From contig NZ_CP116871.1 of the NCBI RefSeq assembly GCF_031885415.1, positions 3,689,260-3,753,259 on the forward strand: 64,000 bases of DNA, given 5' to 3'. Positions 8,363 through 16,764 of the stretch are shown here, in pieces (the stretch's first letter is position 1; each line of letters opens with the position of its first letter). This stretch comes from Microbacterium forte (lineage in GTDB: Bacteria; Actinomycetota; Actinomycetes; Actinomycetales; Microbacteriaceae). The notes below the pieces were generated by a model. The model was not told the DNA's origin, did no database searches, and saw nothing but the letters and a program-made list of their open reading frames with translations. The position numbers were made by a program, and so were the translations under genes.

Positions 8363-9217
8363 ATGAGAACGATCTGGAAGGGCGCGCTGACCTTCGGCCT
8401 CGTGAACGTGCCGGTCAAGGTGTATTCCGCGACTGAAGACCACGACGTGCCGCTGCATCAGGTGCACGAGAAGGACGGCGGACGCATCCGGTATCAGCGC
8501 ACGTGCGAGGTGTGCGGCGAGACCGTGGCCTACGCCGACATCGATCGCGCCTACGTCGACGAGGGGCAGACGGTGGTTCTCACCAAGGAAGACCTGGCGG
8601 CGCTCCCGGCCGAGAAGAGCCGAGAGATCGACGTCGTCGAGTTCGTGCCCTCCGACCAGGTCGACCTGCTCACCCTCGACAAGCCGTATTACCTCGAGCC
8701 CGACTCGAAGTCGCCCAAGGCCTACGTGCTTCTGCGCAGGACGCTCGAGCAGACCGACCGCACCGCGATCGTGCGGTTCACGCTCCGTCAGAAGACCCGC
8801 CTCGCTGCGCTCCGCGTGCGGGGCAAGGTGCTGGTGCTGCAGACGCTGCTGTGGGCCGATGAGGTGCGCGAGGCGGCGTTCCCGGCTCTGGATGAGGATG
8901 TGCGGATCTCTAAGAAGGAACTCGAGCTCTCGGCTTCACTCGTCGACAGCTACTCGGCCGACTTCGACCCCGAGTCGTTCGTCGACGAGTATCAGAAGGA
9001 GCTGCGCGCTCTGATCGACGCGAAGATCGAGGCGGGCGACACGTTCGACGTCTCGGAGACCTTCGGCGAGGCCGAGGACGACTCGAAGAGCGGCGAGGTC
9101 ATCGACCTGATGGAGGCGCTGCGCGCCAGCGTCGCTCGCACGAAGGCCGCGCGCTCGGAGTCGTCAGATAAGAAGGAAAGCACCAAGAAGAGCCCGACCA
9201 AGAAGAAGGCGGGCTGA
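8363..9217 (+). CDS. ku: NHEJ DNA end-binding protein Ku
   Basis: The product (284 residues) forms the homodimeric ring that binds double-strand ends and recruits LigD. The Ku core runs from MRTIWKGALTFGLVNVPVK to about residue 240, including a CxxC (CEVCGE) in the N-terminal part. The C-terminus ends in a Lys/Ser-rich tail (~255-284, KKESTKKSPTKKK), as in other bacterial Ku proteins, where such tails help binding to DNA and LigD. ATG 8363 is used because the conserved N-terminus begins there; an in-frame GTG lies 15 nt upstream. A hairpin overlaps its stop codon. Confidence 0.95.
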   Translation: MRTIWKGALTFGLVNVPVKVYSATEDHDVPLHQVHEKDGGRIRYQRTCEVCGETVAYADIDRAYVDEGQTVVLTKEDLAALPAEKSREIDVVEFVPSDQVDLLTLDKPYYLEPDSKSPKAYVLLRRTLEQTDRTAIVRFTLRQKTRLAALRVRGKVLVLQTLLWADEVREAAFPALDEDVRISKKELELSASLVDSYSADFDPESFVDEYQKELRALIDAKIEAGDTFDVSETFGEAEDDSKSGEVIDLMEALRASVARTKAARSESSDKKESTKKSPTKKKAG

Positions 9218-9231
9218 GTCCTCAGCCCGCC
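9208..9231. terminator. Hairpin overlapping the ku stop codon
   Basis: GGCGGGCTGAG (9208-9218) pairs exactly with CTCAGCCCGCC (9221-9231) and contains the ku TGA. There is no T-run, but it sits between the convergent ku and dedA genes and may act in both directions. Confidence 0.55.
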
Positions 9232-9249
9232 TCTCTCAGTCGTTCGGGA

Positions 9250-10020
9250 TCAGTGCTTGCCGTCGCCGTCGAAGTCGGGAGCGCGGTCGAAGACCTCGGG
9301 GTCGAGCGCGAGCTCTTCGGCCTCGGCGGCGTCGGTCTCACCCTCGCCGGCCGCAGCCTCCTTCTTGGCCTTGTGGCGCTCCGAGAAGTAGTGCCAGACG
9401 GTGATCAGCGCGGTGCCACCGACGGCAGCGAGGAGGATCAGGTCGATGTAGCTCTCGACGAAGTGCGCGACCGGCGGGATGAACCCGATGGCGTAGCCGA
9501 ACATCGTCAGACCGAAGCCCCAGAGGATGGCGCCGATCAGGTTGTACAGCGTGTAGCGGCGCCACGGCATGTGGCCCACACCGGCCGCGACCGGGGCGAA
9601 GGTGCGCACGATCGGCACGAAACGGGCGAGGATGACCGTGATGCCGCCGAAGCGCTCGAAGAAGGCGTTCGTCCGCTCGACGTTCTTCTTGCTGAAGAGC
9701 CCTGATTCCTTGCGTTCGAAGACTGCCGGTCCGCCCTTGTGGCCGATCAGATAGCCGACCTCACCGCCGACGAACGCCGACAGGCCGATGAGCAGTGCGA
9801 CGATCCACACGTTGATGCCGAAGACTCCGTGCTCCGAACCCGCGAGCGGGTGCGACAGCAGGCCCGAGATCACGAGCAGCGTGTCGCCCGGAAGCAGGAA
9901 CCCGACCAGCAGGCCCGTCTCGGCGAAGACGATGAAGCACACCACGAGAAGCGCCCACGGCCCGGCCGATCCGATGATGGTGGCGGGGTCGAGCCAAGGG
10001 ATGAGAGCGGCGTGATGCAT
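9250..10020 (-). CDS. DedA family membrane protein
   Basis: This 256-residue protein belongs to the DedA/SNARE-associated (VTT) family, now linked to lipid flipping and membrane homeostasis. The family core is visible: ETGLLVGFLLPGDTLL near residue 40, GEVGYLIGHKGG, and the FxRF-like segment ARFVPIVRTFAPVAAGVG. Four to five membrane spans are followed by a charged, acidic cytoplasmic tail (EGETDAAEAEELALDPE). ATG 10020 is chosen because the upstream extension of the frame runs through the tRNA gene. The precise substrate is unknown. Confidence 0.9.
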   Translation of the reverse strand: MHHAALIPWLDPATIIGSAGPWALLVVCFIVFAETGLLVGFLLPGDTLLVISGLLSHPLAGSEHGVFGINVWIVALLIGLSAFVGGEVGYLIGHKGGPAVFERKESGLFSKKNVERTNAFFERFGGITVILARFVPIVRTFAPVAAGVGHMPWRRYTLYNLIGAILWGFGLTMFGYAIGFIPPVAHFVESYIDLILLAAVGGTALITVWHYFSERHKAKKEAAAGEGETDAAEAEELALDPEVFDRAPDFDGDGKH

Positions 10021-10086
10021 GGATTTCCCGTCGTAGTGATGTGTGCGGCGGTACAGACACCTGTCGCGGGGAACACGACAGATCGG

Positions 10087-10168
10087 TGCGGAAGGTGGGA
10101 CTTGAACCCACACGCCCTAGGGCACAGGAACCTAAATCCTGCGTGTCTGCCAATTCCACCACTCCCGC
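10087..10168 (-). tRNA. tRNA-Leu (anticodon UAG)
   Basis: Read on the minus strand, the acceptor arm GCGGGAG (5') pairs with CTTCCGC (3'). The anticodon stem CAGGA/TCCTG encloses the loop TTTAGGT, giving anticodon TAG. A T-arm with GGTTCAAGTCC and a long variable arm typical of class II tRNA are present. The 3' CCA is not encoded. It lies 66 bp upstream of the dedA start. Confidence 0.95.
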
Positions 10169-10288
10169 GCGGTGAGATAAGTCTACTGATCGGGGGATCC
10201 GTCGATGCTGGGGATCCGCCCGCAGCCCGAGCGCTGTCGCTGTGGATAACTCCGACGGGCGGCGCTCGATCCTTGCGAGGATGCTCGG

Positions 10289-11488
10289 GTGATCCCGCCT
10301 CCCGTCCTCGTCGCCGAGCGCGTGCGGCAGCGACTCCGCTCTGAGGGCACGGATCCGACATCCGATCCCGCGGCGGCGCGCGCCATCGCGCTGGCGGAGG
10401 TCCGCAGGTTCAACGATCTGGCGCTCGCACGGGGCGCGGCGATGATCGACGACGAAGCCGCGTGCGTGCGCGACGTGCTCGCCTCGGTGAGCGGGTTCGG
10501 AGCGCTGCAGCCCTTTCTCGACGACCCGGAGATCGAGGAGATCTGGCTCAACGGTCCCGAGAGCATCCACATCGCCCGCGGCGGAATCGCCGAACGCATC
10601 GAGCTGCGTCTCACCGACGCGGCCCTGCGCGAGCTCGTCGAACGGATGCTGCAGTCGACCGGGCGCCGCGTCGACATCAGCCAGCCGTTCGTGGATGCGT
10701 CTCTTCCCGACGGATCCCGTCTGCATGTCGCGATCGCAGATGTCGTCCGCGGATCGTGGTCGGTCAACATCCGCAAGTTCCTGCCGCGCTTTCGCACCCT
10801 CGACGCGCTGGTCGAGAACGAGGCTCTGACCGCAGAGCTCGGCGACCTGCTGCGCGAGGCGATGCGTGCGGGCAAGAGTGTCATCGTGTCGGGCGCCACC
10901 CATGCGGGCAAGACCACGTTCCTCGGTGCGCTGCTCGCCTCGTGCTCCGACCATCAGCGGATCATCACCGTCGAGGAGACATTCGAGCTCGCCGTGCAGG
11001 GGCCCGATGTCGTCTCCTTGCAGGGCCGTCAGGCGAGCCTCGAGGGAACGGGCGAGATCACGCTGCGCAGACTTGTGAAAGAGGCGCTGAGGATGCGGCC
11101 CGACCGCCTGGTGGTGGGCGAGGTCAGGGACGCGGAGGCGCTCGACCTCGTCCTCGCACTGAACACCGGTGTGCCAGGAGCAGCGACCGTGCACGCGAAC
11201 TCCGCCGCCGAGGCGCTCGACAAGCTCACACTGCTGCCGCTCCTCGCCGGACGGAACATCGACCGATCGTTCATCGTGCCTGCACTCGCGGGAGCCGTCG
11301 ATCTGGTCGTGCACTGCGTACGCGGCGACGACGGGGTCCGACGGGTGGAGGAGGTCATCGCGCCCACCGGCGAGGTGATCGACGGTCGGATCGTCGCGAG
11401 AGAGGTTTACACCCGTGGCGGGCCCGCCGTCGCTGCCGGGACGGCATGGCGACGCGGCAAGCTGATGAGGGTCGGAGGCACCCCATGA
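10289..11488 (+). CDS. tadA: Tad pilus assembly ATPase (TadA/CpaF family)
   Basis: The product (399 residues) is the secretion ATPase that powers Flp/Tad pilus assembly at the cytoplasmic membrane. The N-terminal domain (1-170) contains DPEIEEIWLNGP. The Walker A is SGATHAGKTT (201-210), followed by the Asp-box/His-box region with VTVEETFELAV-like and RMRPDRLVVGEVRD sequences and the AATVHANSA motif. The GTG at 10289 starts the conserved region. Its stop overlaps the tadB start by four bases. It opens a seven-gene Tad operon. The related locus in mycobacteria (Rv3660c-Rv3654c) has a CpaE-like gene first; none is seen here. Confidence 0.93.
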   Translation: MIPPPVLVAERVRQRLRSEGTDPTSDPAAARAIALAEVRRFNDLALARGAAMIDDEAACVRDVLASVSGFGALQPFLDDPEIEEIWLNGPESIHIARGGIAERIELRLTDAALRELVERMLQSTGRRVDISQPFVDASLPDGSRLHVAIADVVRGSWSVNIRKFLPRFRTLDALVENEALTAELGDLLREAMRAGKSVIVSGATHAGKTTFLGALLASCSDHQRIITVEETFELAVQGPDVVSLQGRQASLEGTGEITLRRLVKEALRMRPDRLVVGEVRDAEALDLVLALNTGVPGAATVHANSAAEALDKLTLLPLLAGRNIDRSFIVPALAGAVDLVVHCVRGDDGVRRVEEVIAPTGEVIDGRIVAREVYTRGGPAVAAGTAWRRGKLMRVGGTP

Positions 11489-12342
11489 CGGTGCTGCTCG
11501 GAGCGATGCTCGCCGCCGGCGTGCTGTTGTGCACGTCGCCATGGCTGTGGCCTCCACGTCCGGAGGAAGAGAAGGTCAGACGCCGCGGCCATCTCTCTCG
11601 GTTGCTCGAAGAGGGTGGTCTCGCCGCCGTCAGCCCGCGCACACTTCTGTCGGTGATGGCGACGGTCGCGCTCGCCGCAGCGTCCCTCGTCTGGCTTCTC
11701 ACGGCGATTCCCCTCCTGGCCGGGTTGGCAGGCGCGGCTGCAGCGGTGGCACCGATCGTGTTCGCACGATCGCGGCGGATGCGGCTGCGCAAACAGCGGC
11801 GACAACTCTGGCCCGACGTCTGCGATCTCCTGATCGCCTCCATCCGCGTGGGGCTGTCGCTGCCTGATGCCGTCGCGAGCCTGGCCGAGTCGTCGCCGTC
11901 GATGATCCGGCCCGCCTTCATCGTGTTCGCCAGGGATCTGCGCGCCACCGGTCGATTCGAGACGAGCCTCGATCGACTGAAGTCCGCGCTGGCCGATCCC
12001 ATCGCCGACCGGATCATCGAGACGCTGCGCATGGCAAGACAGGTCGGGGGAACCGAGCTCACCGGCGTGCTGCGCGCGCTGTCGTCGTCGGTTCGCGCAG
12101 ACGCTGTGCTGCGCGGCGAGGTCGAGGCCCGGCAGTCATGGATCCGCGGCGCGGCCGTGCTCGGCGCCGTGGCGCCCTGGGTGATCCTCTGTCTGCTCGT
12201 GCTGCGCCCCGAGGGTGCTGCCGCCTACGGCACCGCGGAGGGGATGCTGGTGATCTTCCTCGGTGCTGCCGTGTCGGTGACCGCGTACCGCATCATGATC
12301 CACATCGGTCGTCTGCCCGAGCCGGGGAGGTGGTTCGGGTGA
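11485..12342 (+). CDS. tadB: Tad pilus inner-membrane platform protein (TadB-like)
   Basis: This 285-residue protein has a type II secretion F (T2SSF) domain at ~115-245 (LWPDVCDLLIASIRVGLSLPDAVASLA), two membrane helices near the N-terminus (1-20 and ~52-92) and two at the C-terminus. TadB and TadC form the membrane platform that TadA drives. The ATG overlaps the tadA stop (ATGA), so the two are translationally coupled; the frame is open further upstream but there it lies inside tadA. Confidence 0.88.
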   Translation: MTVLLGAMLAAGVLLCTSPWLWPPRPEEEKVRRRGHLSRLLEEGGLAAVSPRTLLSVMATVALAAASLVWLLTAIPLLAGLAGAAAAVAPIVFARSRRMRLRKQRRQLWPDVCDLLIASIRVGLSLPDAVASLAESSPSMIRPAFIVFARDLRATGRFETSLDRLKSALADPIADRIIETLRMARQVGGTELTGVLRALSSSVRADAVLRGEVEARQSWIRGAAVLGAVAPWVILCLLVLRPEGAAAYGTAEGMLVIFLGAAVSVTAYRIMIHIGRLPEPGRWFG

Positions 12343-13277
12343 AACCGGTCTCCGCGGTCGCGATCGCGATTCTCGGCGGCGTCGCGCTCGGGTCGGGCGT
12401 GCTCTGCCTCCTCGCCGCCATGCCGCACTGGTCAGCATCGCCCCTCTCACAGCGGATCGCCTCGTACGTGCGAGACGTGGTCTCTGATGACGACCTGCCT
12501 GACGGCGCACTCCCGCGAGTCGGAGTGCTCTCGGCGGGCGACCGGACGGTGTGGCTGCGATCGCGGGCGATCTTCGAGCGCCTTCTCGGCGGTGGAGAAA
12601 CTCTGCGTCGCAGGATCGAGCAGGCCGGGCTCCCCCTGGAACAGGGCGCCTTCCGCGGGCGTCAGCTCGGCTGGGTGCTGGCAGGCGTCGTGACCGGTGC
12701 GATCGCCGTCATCGGCCTCGCCCTCGCGGGCCGCATGAGTCCGCCGATCGCGCTGCTGCCCGGCATTCTGGGAGCCGCCGGGGGATTCGGGTACGACATG
12801 CAGCTCACGGCGCGAGTCTCGTCTCGTCGAGCTCGACTGACCGACGAACTGCCGACGACCCTCGAGTTCCTCGCACTGTGTCTGTCGGCAGGGGAGGGGT
12901 TCCTCGACTCCCTGCGCCGGGTGGCCGCGGTCGGATCCGGAGAGCTCACCGGCGAGTTCCGCCGTGTGGTTCTCGCCGTGGGCACAGGTTCGCCGCTCGC
13001 CGACGCCCTCACCGAGATGGCCGTGCGGCTGCAGCTTCCAGGGCTCTCACGCGCCATCGACCAGGTGATCGCCGCTCTCGAGCACGGTGCCCCGCTCTCG
13101 GCCGTCCTGCACGCGCAGGCCGGCGACGCACGCGAGGATGCCAAGCGTGTCCTCATCGAACAGGCCGGACGCAAGGAGATCCTGATGCTCCTCCCGCTCG
13201 TGTTCCTGATCCTTCCGCTCTCCGTTCTCTTCGCCATCTATCCGGGCCTCTTCATTCTGCGTCTCGGCATCGGCTGA
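12339..13277 (+). CDS. tadC: Tad pilus inner-membrane platform protein (TadC-like)
   Basis: This 312-residue protein is the second T2SSF-domain platform component, with DELPTTLEFLALCLSAGEG in the conserved domain and the typical QAGRKEILMLLPLVFLILP near the C-terminal helix. Start GTG 12339 overlaps the tadB stop (GTGA); a longer in-frame ORF runs back through tadB and is a shadow. The C-terminal hydrophobic run (~285-312) places the end in the membrane. It is followed after 19 nt by the pilin-like gene. Confidence 0.88.
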   Translation: MKPVSAVAIAILGGVALGSGVLCLLAAMPHWSASPLSQRIASYVRDVVSDDDLPDGALPRVGVLSAGDRTVWLRSRAIFERLLGGGETLRRRIEQAGLPLEQGAFRGRQLGWVLAGVVTGAIAVIGLALAGRMSPPIALLPGILGAAGGFGYDMQLTARVSSRRARLTDELPTTLEFLALCLSAGEGFLDSLRRVAAVGSGELTGEFRRVVLAVGTGSPLADALTEMAVRLQLPGLSRAIDQVIAALEHGAPLSAVLHAQAGDAREDAKRVLIEQAGRKEILMLLPLVFLILPLSVLFAIYPGLFILRLGIG

Positions 13278-13296
13278 GCGATCAAGAAAGGACGAC

Positions 13297-13509
13297 ATGA
13301 ACACTCCTCGACCTCACAGGGCGCGCTTCGCGACCTGCCTCTCTCATGCTCCCGCCAAGAATCTCCTCGACGACGAATCCGGAGACGTGCCTGGCTGGGT
13401 GCTGGTGACACTGATGACGGCAGGCCTCGTGGTGCTGATCTGGGCGGTGGCCGGACCTGCGCTCAGTGCGCTGTTCGAGCAGGCCATCCAGCGTGTGTCG
13501 GGACTCTGA
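13297..13509 (+). CDS. Flp-like pilin (small Tad-locus membrane protein)
   Basis: This 70-residue protein has a polar N-terminus (~25 residues, including DDESGDVPG) followed by one hydrophobic helix (GWVLVTLMTAGLVVLIWAVA). That is the shape of Flp-type prepilins, which are cut by a TadV-type peptidase just before the helix. It resembles the DUF4244-type small proteins found in actinobacterial Tad loci. The position directly after tadC fits a major pilin. An AAGGA site precedes the ATG. Which residue is the cleavage site cannot be decided from the sequence alone. Confidence 0.75.
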   Translation: MNTPRPHRARFATCLSHAPAKNLLDDESGDVPGWVLVTLMTAGLVVLIWAVAGPALSALFEQAIQRVSGL

Positions 13510-13521
13510 GGGGCTATCTCG

Positions 13522-13932
13522 ATGCCGGTCACATCATCACGGCCCTCTTTCACGGACGACCGCGGATCGAGCCCGGTCGAGTTCGTGCTCGCGGGAACGC
13601 TGCTCACCCTGCTCACCCTTGCCGTGATGCAACTCGCGCTCGCCGTCTACGTCCGCAACGTCGTGCACGACGCGGCGGTCGACGGGGCCTATCACGCCGC
13701 TCTGGCGGACACGAGCACAGAGCAGGGAGCCGAGCGTGCACGGGAGGTCATCACCCGCGCGGTCGGCGAAACCTACGCCGAGGATGTGACTGTCGTCCGT
13801 TCGATGTCACTCGCTCAGCCGACGATCGAGGTTCGCATCCGCACCACACTTCCCGTGATCGGTCTCCTCGGTGTGCCGCTCGCACTGGAGGTGCAGGCGC
13901 ATGCACCGGAGGAGTCGTTCGATGACGGATGA
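13522..13932 (+). CDS. tadE: TadE-like pseudopilin
   Basis: The 136-residue product has the TadE signature: a short polar leader, DDRGSSPVEFVLAGTLLTLL with the conserved Glu at the start of a single transmembrane helix, then an extracytoplasmic domain of ~90 residues. Such minor pilins are processed by the prepilin peptidase and assist pilus assembly. Its end overlaps the next start by 11 bases. Confidence 0.85.
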   Translation: MPVTSSRPSFTDDRGSSPVEFVLAGTLLTLLTLAVMQLALAVYVRNVVHDAAVDGAYHAALADTSTEQGAERAREVITRAVGETYAEDVTVVRSMSLAQPTIEVRIRTTLPVIGLLGVPLALEVQAHAPEESFDDG

Positions 13933-14356
13933 CGACGGCTCGGCCGCCCTCGAGTTCATCGCCGTCGGCGTCATTCTGCTCGTGCCGCTCGTGTATCTGA
14001 TCATCGCGCTGGGGGCTGTCCAGGAGCAGACGCTGGGTGTCGAGGCCGCCGCACGGCACACGGCACGGGCGATCGCCCTCGCGCCTGATGCCGGGACGGC
14101 AGCCATGCGGAGCGAGCAGGTGATCGCGAGCATCTCCGATCAGTACGGCCTCGATGCGGAATCCATCGAGGTGTCGGTGACCTGCGCACCCATCGAGGTG
14201 GCATGTCCGTCGGCGGGCGCGACCGTGACCGTGACGGTCGCGACGTCGGTGTCCCTGCCCCTCGTGCCGACGATCTTCGGAGTGGACGAGGCTGCATCGA
14301 TCGATGTCGAGGGGGCGGCGGTGCAGAAGATGTCCCGTCTGTGGGGGGACGGGTGA
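13922..14356 (+). CDS. TadE/TadF-like pseudopilin
   Basis: This 144-residue protein again shows the TadE-type leader and helix (DDDGSAALEFIAVGVILLVP) with the conserved Glu, followed by an exported domain with one Cys pair (SVTCAPIEVACPS) that could form a disulfide. It is the second minor pilin of the operon. ATG 13922 gives the compact family N-terminus; an upstream ATG in the same frame at 13871 would sit inside tadE. Confidence 0.82.
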   Translation: MTDDDGSAALEFIAVGVILLVPLVYLIIALGAVQEQTLGVEAAARHTARAIALAPDAGTAAMRSEQVIASISDQYGLDAESIEVSVTCAPIEVACPSAGATVTVTVATSVSLPLVPTIFGVDEAASIDVEGAAVQKMSRLWGDG

Positions 14357-14763
14357 AGCAGGCGGGCGACGACGGAAGCGTGCTGCTCCTGACCCTCGGC
14401 TATGCGCTGCTCGCAGTCGCCCTCATCTTCGTGAGCGTGTGCGCGACGGACCTGTACATCTCGCAGAAGAGACTCGATGCGATCGCCGACGCGGCAGCGC
14501 TCGCCGGAGCGGACGGATTCACCCTGGCGCTCGACGGCGAGGCTGCACACGCGGATCTCACCGATCAGGGCGTCAGAGATCAGGTCGAGGCGCTGCTCGC
14601 AGCACTCCCGGCGGCGGTGACTCTGGAATCGGCGTCGAGCCCCGACGGCCGCTCCTCGCGGGTGACCGTCGCCACCATGTGGAGTCCGCCGCTCGCGTCG
14701 CTGTTCGTTCCGGACGGAGTGCGACTGGAGGCGACGGCGACGAGCCGCACGGCTCTGCGTTGA
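14353..14763 (+). CDS. Rv3654c-family TadE-like / TadG-like pilus protein
   Basis: This 136-residue protein has one N-terminal helix after a short polar leader (KQAGDDGSVLLLTLGYALL), then YISQKRLDAIADAAALAGADG. That sequence is typical of the Rv3654c/TadG-like proteins that end actinobacterial Tad loci. The start GTG overlaps the previous stop (GTGA). It closes the operon; immediately downstream begins a 16-bp tandem-repeat array and then the convergent NUDIX gene. No prepilin peptidase is encoded here. Confidence 0.8.
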   Translation: MKQAGDDGSVLLLTLGYALLAVALIFVSVCATDLYISQKRLDAIADAAALAGADGFTLALDGEAAHADLTDQGVRDQVEALLAALPAAVTLESASSPDGRSSRVTVATMWSPPLASLFVPDGVRLEATATSRTALR

Positions 14764-14775
14764 TCGGGACGGACC

Positions 14776-14868
14776 GGCCCGTCGCGACATCGGCCCTTCG
14801 CGACACCGGCCCATCGCGACACCGTTCCTTCACGACACCGCTCCTTCAGGACACCGGTCCTTCGCGAG
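14776..14868. repeat. 16-bp tandem repeat array A (~5.8 units)
   Basis: Five full units and one partial follow each other with an exact 16-bp period. The best-conserved ones read GGCCCTTCGCGACACC and GGCCCATCGCGACACC; later units drift to GTTCCTTCACGACACC and GCTCCTTCAGGACACC. The array lies between the convergent ends of the Tad operon and the NUDIX gene. A related array in opposite orientation is at 17984-18079. Confidence 0.85.
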
Positions 14869-14872
14869 GTCG

Positions 14873-15427
14873 TCAGTTCATCAGACGATCCCGCAGTCGA
14901 CGCACCCGCCGTGGGAATCCATCCGGTACCTGCACGGGCAGCGCGTCGATCGGCCACCAGCGCACGTCCTCCGACTCGTCGCTCACGATCAGTGCCGTGT
15001 CATCTGAGACGACGACGGCGACCCCGATATCGAGGTGCGAGGCGCAGCGTCCGAAGGCCGAGGAGAGCGCGTGGTGGTCGAGGTCGTACACGAGAGGCTC
15101 GGCGAGGCCCGAGACGACCACTCCGGTCTCTTCACGCAGCTCACGGAGCGCGGCATCCGCAATCGACAGGTCGCCCGCCTCGAGATGTCCTCCAGGTTGC
15201 ACCCAGAACTGCCCCTTGGCGTGGAACACGAGCAGGGTTCGAGTGAGTGTCGGATCGAACACGAGCGCGGATGCCGTGGCGTGGCGTGGACCGTCGTCAC
15301 GGGAGACGGGGCCGTGGTCGTCGGGAAAGAAGCTCGCGAAGTCGACCTGGGCAGCGCGCTCGCGCTCGGAGGACACCGCGGCGCCCAGAACCAGGAGACG
15401 CACATCGGCGCCGAGGCCACCGGTCAT
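14873..15427 (-). CDS. NUDIX hydrolase
   Basis: This 184-residue protein carries a Nudix box that starts at GGHLEAGD and continues ADAALRELREETGV, matching the G-x5-E-x7-REUxEE pattern, preceded by FHAKGQFWVQPGGH. Such enzymes cleave nucleoside diphosphate derivatives; the substrate cannot be told from sequence. The start at 15427 overlaps the end of the MFS gene by four bases (ATGA), so both are made from one transcript. The longer minus-strand frame upstream lies inside the MFS gene. Confidence 0.88.
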   Translation of the reverse strand: MTGGLGADVRLLVLGAAVSSERERAAQVDFASFFPDDHGPVSRDDGPRHATASALVFDPTLTRTLLVFHAKGQFWVQPGGHLEAGDLSIADAALRELREETGVVVSGLAEPLVYDLDHHALSSAFGRCASHLDIGVAVVVSDDTALIVSDESEDVRWWPIDALPVQVPDGFPRRVRRLRDRLMN

Positions 15428-16695
15428 GAAGGCTCCTCTCTCGTGCGGGGCACGAACCGGGGGATCCAGCGGATGAACCCGCCCGCGCCGACCAGACCGA
15501 TCACGCCCATGGCCGCCGCCGCGATCGGCAGGGACGCGATCGCGACGATCGCCGAGACCAGCAGGGGAGCGACGGCTCCTCCGGCATCCGTCAGCGTGCG
15601 CCACGAGCCGAGGAACGCGGCAGGCTCGCTCTTCGGGGCGACGTCGGCGCCCAGCGTCAGCAGAATGCCGCTCGAGAGCCCGTTGCCGACCCCGAGCACG
15701 GCGGCGAACATGCCGAACCACAGCACGGCCGCATCCAGATCATGTGTGAACGAGAGCGCGAGGAATCCCGCTCCCATCAGCACCATCGCCGGCATCGCCG
15801 CCCAGAGCCGTCCGAAACGGTCCATCACCTGGCCGCTCGCATAGAACAGCGCGAAGTCGATCGCACCCGAGATTCCGACCACCAGCGCGATCGTCGAGGC
15901 GTCGAGGCCGAGCGACAACCCCCACAGCGGCAGCACGACCTGCCGTGCAGACCGCACGGCCGACAGCGACGCGGCGGCGAGTCCCAGTCGGCCGAGTACG
16001 CTGCGCTGCTGCCACATGGTGCGGAAGATGCCCGCGCGCGCCGCCGTGGGAATCGAACCCGTGACAGGCTCGCCCGAATCATCCGCAAGCGCAGCGGTGC
16101 GCACCGCAGTCGTCGGCGCGATCGTCTTCTCAGGATCGGGGCCGAGAAGCACGAGCAGCACCATCACGACGAGGCAGCCCAGGAAGAACCAGATCGCTGC
16201 CGTCTCCGAACCGAACAGCTGCAGCAGACCCGCAGCGACGAACGGTCCGATGAAGATCCCGAGGCGGAAGCTGCCGCCGAGCAGCGAGAGGGCCCGCGCG
16301 CGGAAGGCGATCGGCACCCTCGTCGTCATGAAGGCATGACGTGCCAGACCGAAGGCGGCCGCGCAGAAGCCCAGGAGGAAGACGGATGCCGCGAGCACGC
16401 CGAGCGTGGGGGCGAAGACCATGCCCACGCCGGCACTGATCGCGATCACGCCCGCGATCACCATCGTGAAGCGTTCGCCGATGCGGCCCACAGCCCAGCC
16501 TGCGGGGAGGTTTCCGCAGAGCTGGCCGACCACGAGAGCGGAGGCCACGAGCGCGGCGAACGCGATGTCGGCGCCCATCCGCGCCGCGATCACCGGGATG
16601 AGCGGGATCACCGCGCCTTCCCCGAGCGAGAAGAGGACGGTCGGGAGGTACACCATCGGCCCGAACCGCCTCAGGACCGTGGATGCGCTGCTCAC
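15424..16695 (-). CDS. Major facilitator superfamily transporter
   Basis: This 423-residue transporter has twelve predicted membrane segments and a longer central cytoplasmic loop (~190-235). The loop-2 motif appears as GWAVGRIGERFTMVIAG. It resembles drug or metabolite exporters; no substrate can be assigned. Two GTG codons compete as start: 16704 and 16695. The second is preferred because a TAGCGT box lies 7 nt before it, the same spacing seen in neighbouring leaderless genes. A long frame extends further upstream across prfB and is a shadow. Confidence 0.85.
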   Translation of the reverse strand: MSSASTVLRRFGPMVYLPTVLFSLGEGAVIPLIPVIAARMGADIAFAALVASALVVGQLCGNLPAGWAVGRIGERFTMVIAGVIAISAGVGMVFAPTLGVLAASVFLLGFCAAAFGLARHAFMTTRVPIAFRARALSLLGGSFRLGIFIGPFVAAGLLQLFGSETAAIWFFLGCLVVMVLLVLLGPDPEKTIAPTTAVRTAALADDSGEPVTGSIPTAARAGIFRTMWQQRSVLGRLGLAAASLSAVRSARQVVLPLWGLSLGLDASTIALVVGISGAIDFALFYASGQVMDRFGRLWAAMPAMVLMGAGFLALSFTHDLDAAVLWFGMFAAVLGVGNGLSSGILLTLGADVAPKSEPAAFLGSWRTLTDAGGAVAPLLVSAIVAIASLPIAAAAMGVIGLVGAGGFIRWIPRFVPRTREEPS

Positions 16696-16702
16696 CCGTT
16701 TC

Positions 16703-16708
16703 ACGCTA
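16703..16708 (-). promoter_or_regulatory. -10 box for MFS-NUDIX operon
   Basis: On the minus strand TAGCGT ends 7 nt before the GTG at 16695. Confidence 0.35.
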
Positions 16709-16749
16709 CTCCCGTTCGAACGCCGTCCCCGCCCGCGCAGGCGGCACGT

Positions 16750-16755
16750 TAGGCT
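16750..16755 (+). promoter_or_regulatory. -10 box of leaderless prfB promoter
   Basis: TAGGCT is 9 nt before the prfB ATG at 16765, with no Shine-Dalgarno sequence between. Confidence 0.45.
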
Positions 16756-16764
16756 GGACGCGAC

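Noticed and set aside
9250..10113. Longer DedA start at 10113
   Set aside because: The added N-terminus would be translated from the tRNA-Leu gene; the DedA family sequence begins at 10020.
14873..15721. 282-codon version of the NUDIX protein
   Set aside because: The extra N-terminal part lies within the MFS gene in another frame; the start at 15427 overlaps the MFS stop by ATGA.
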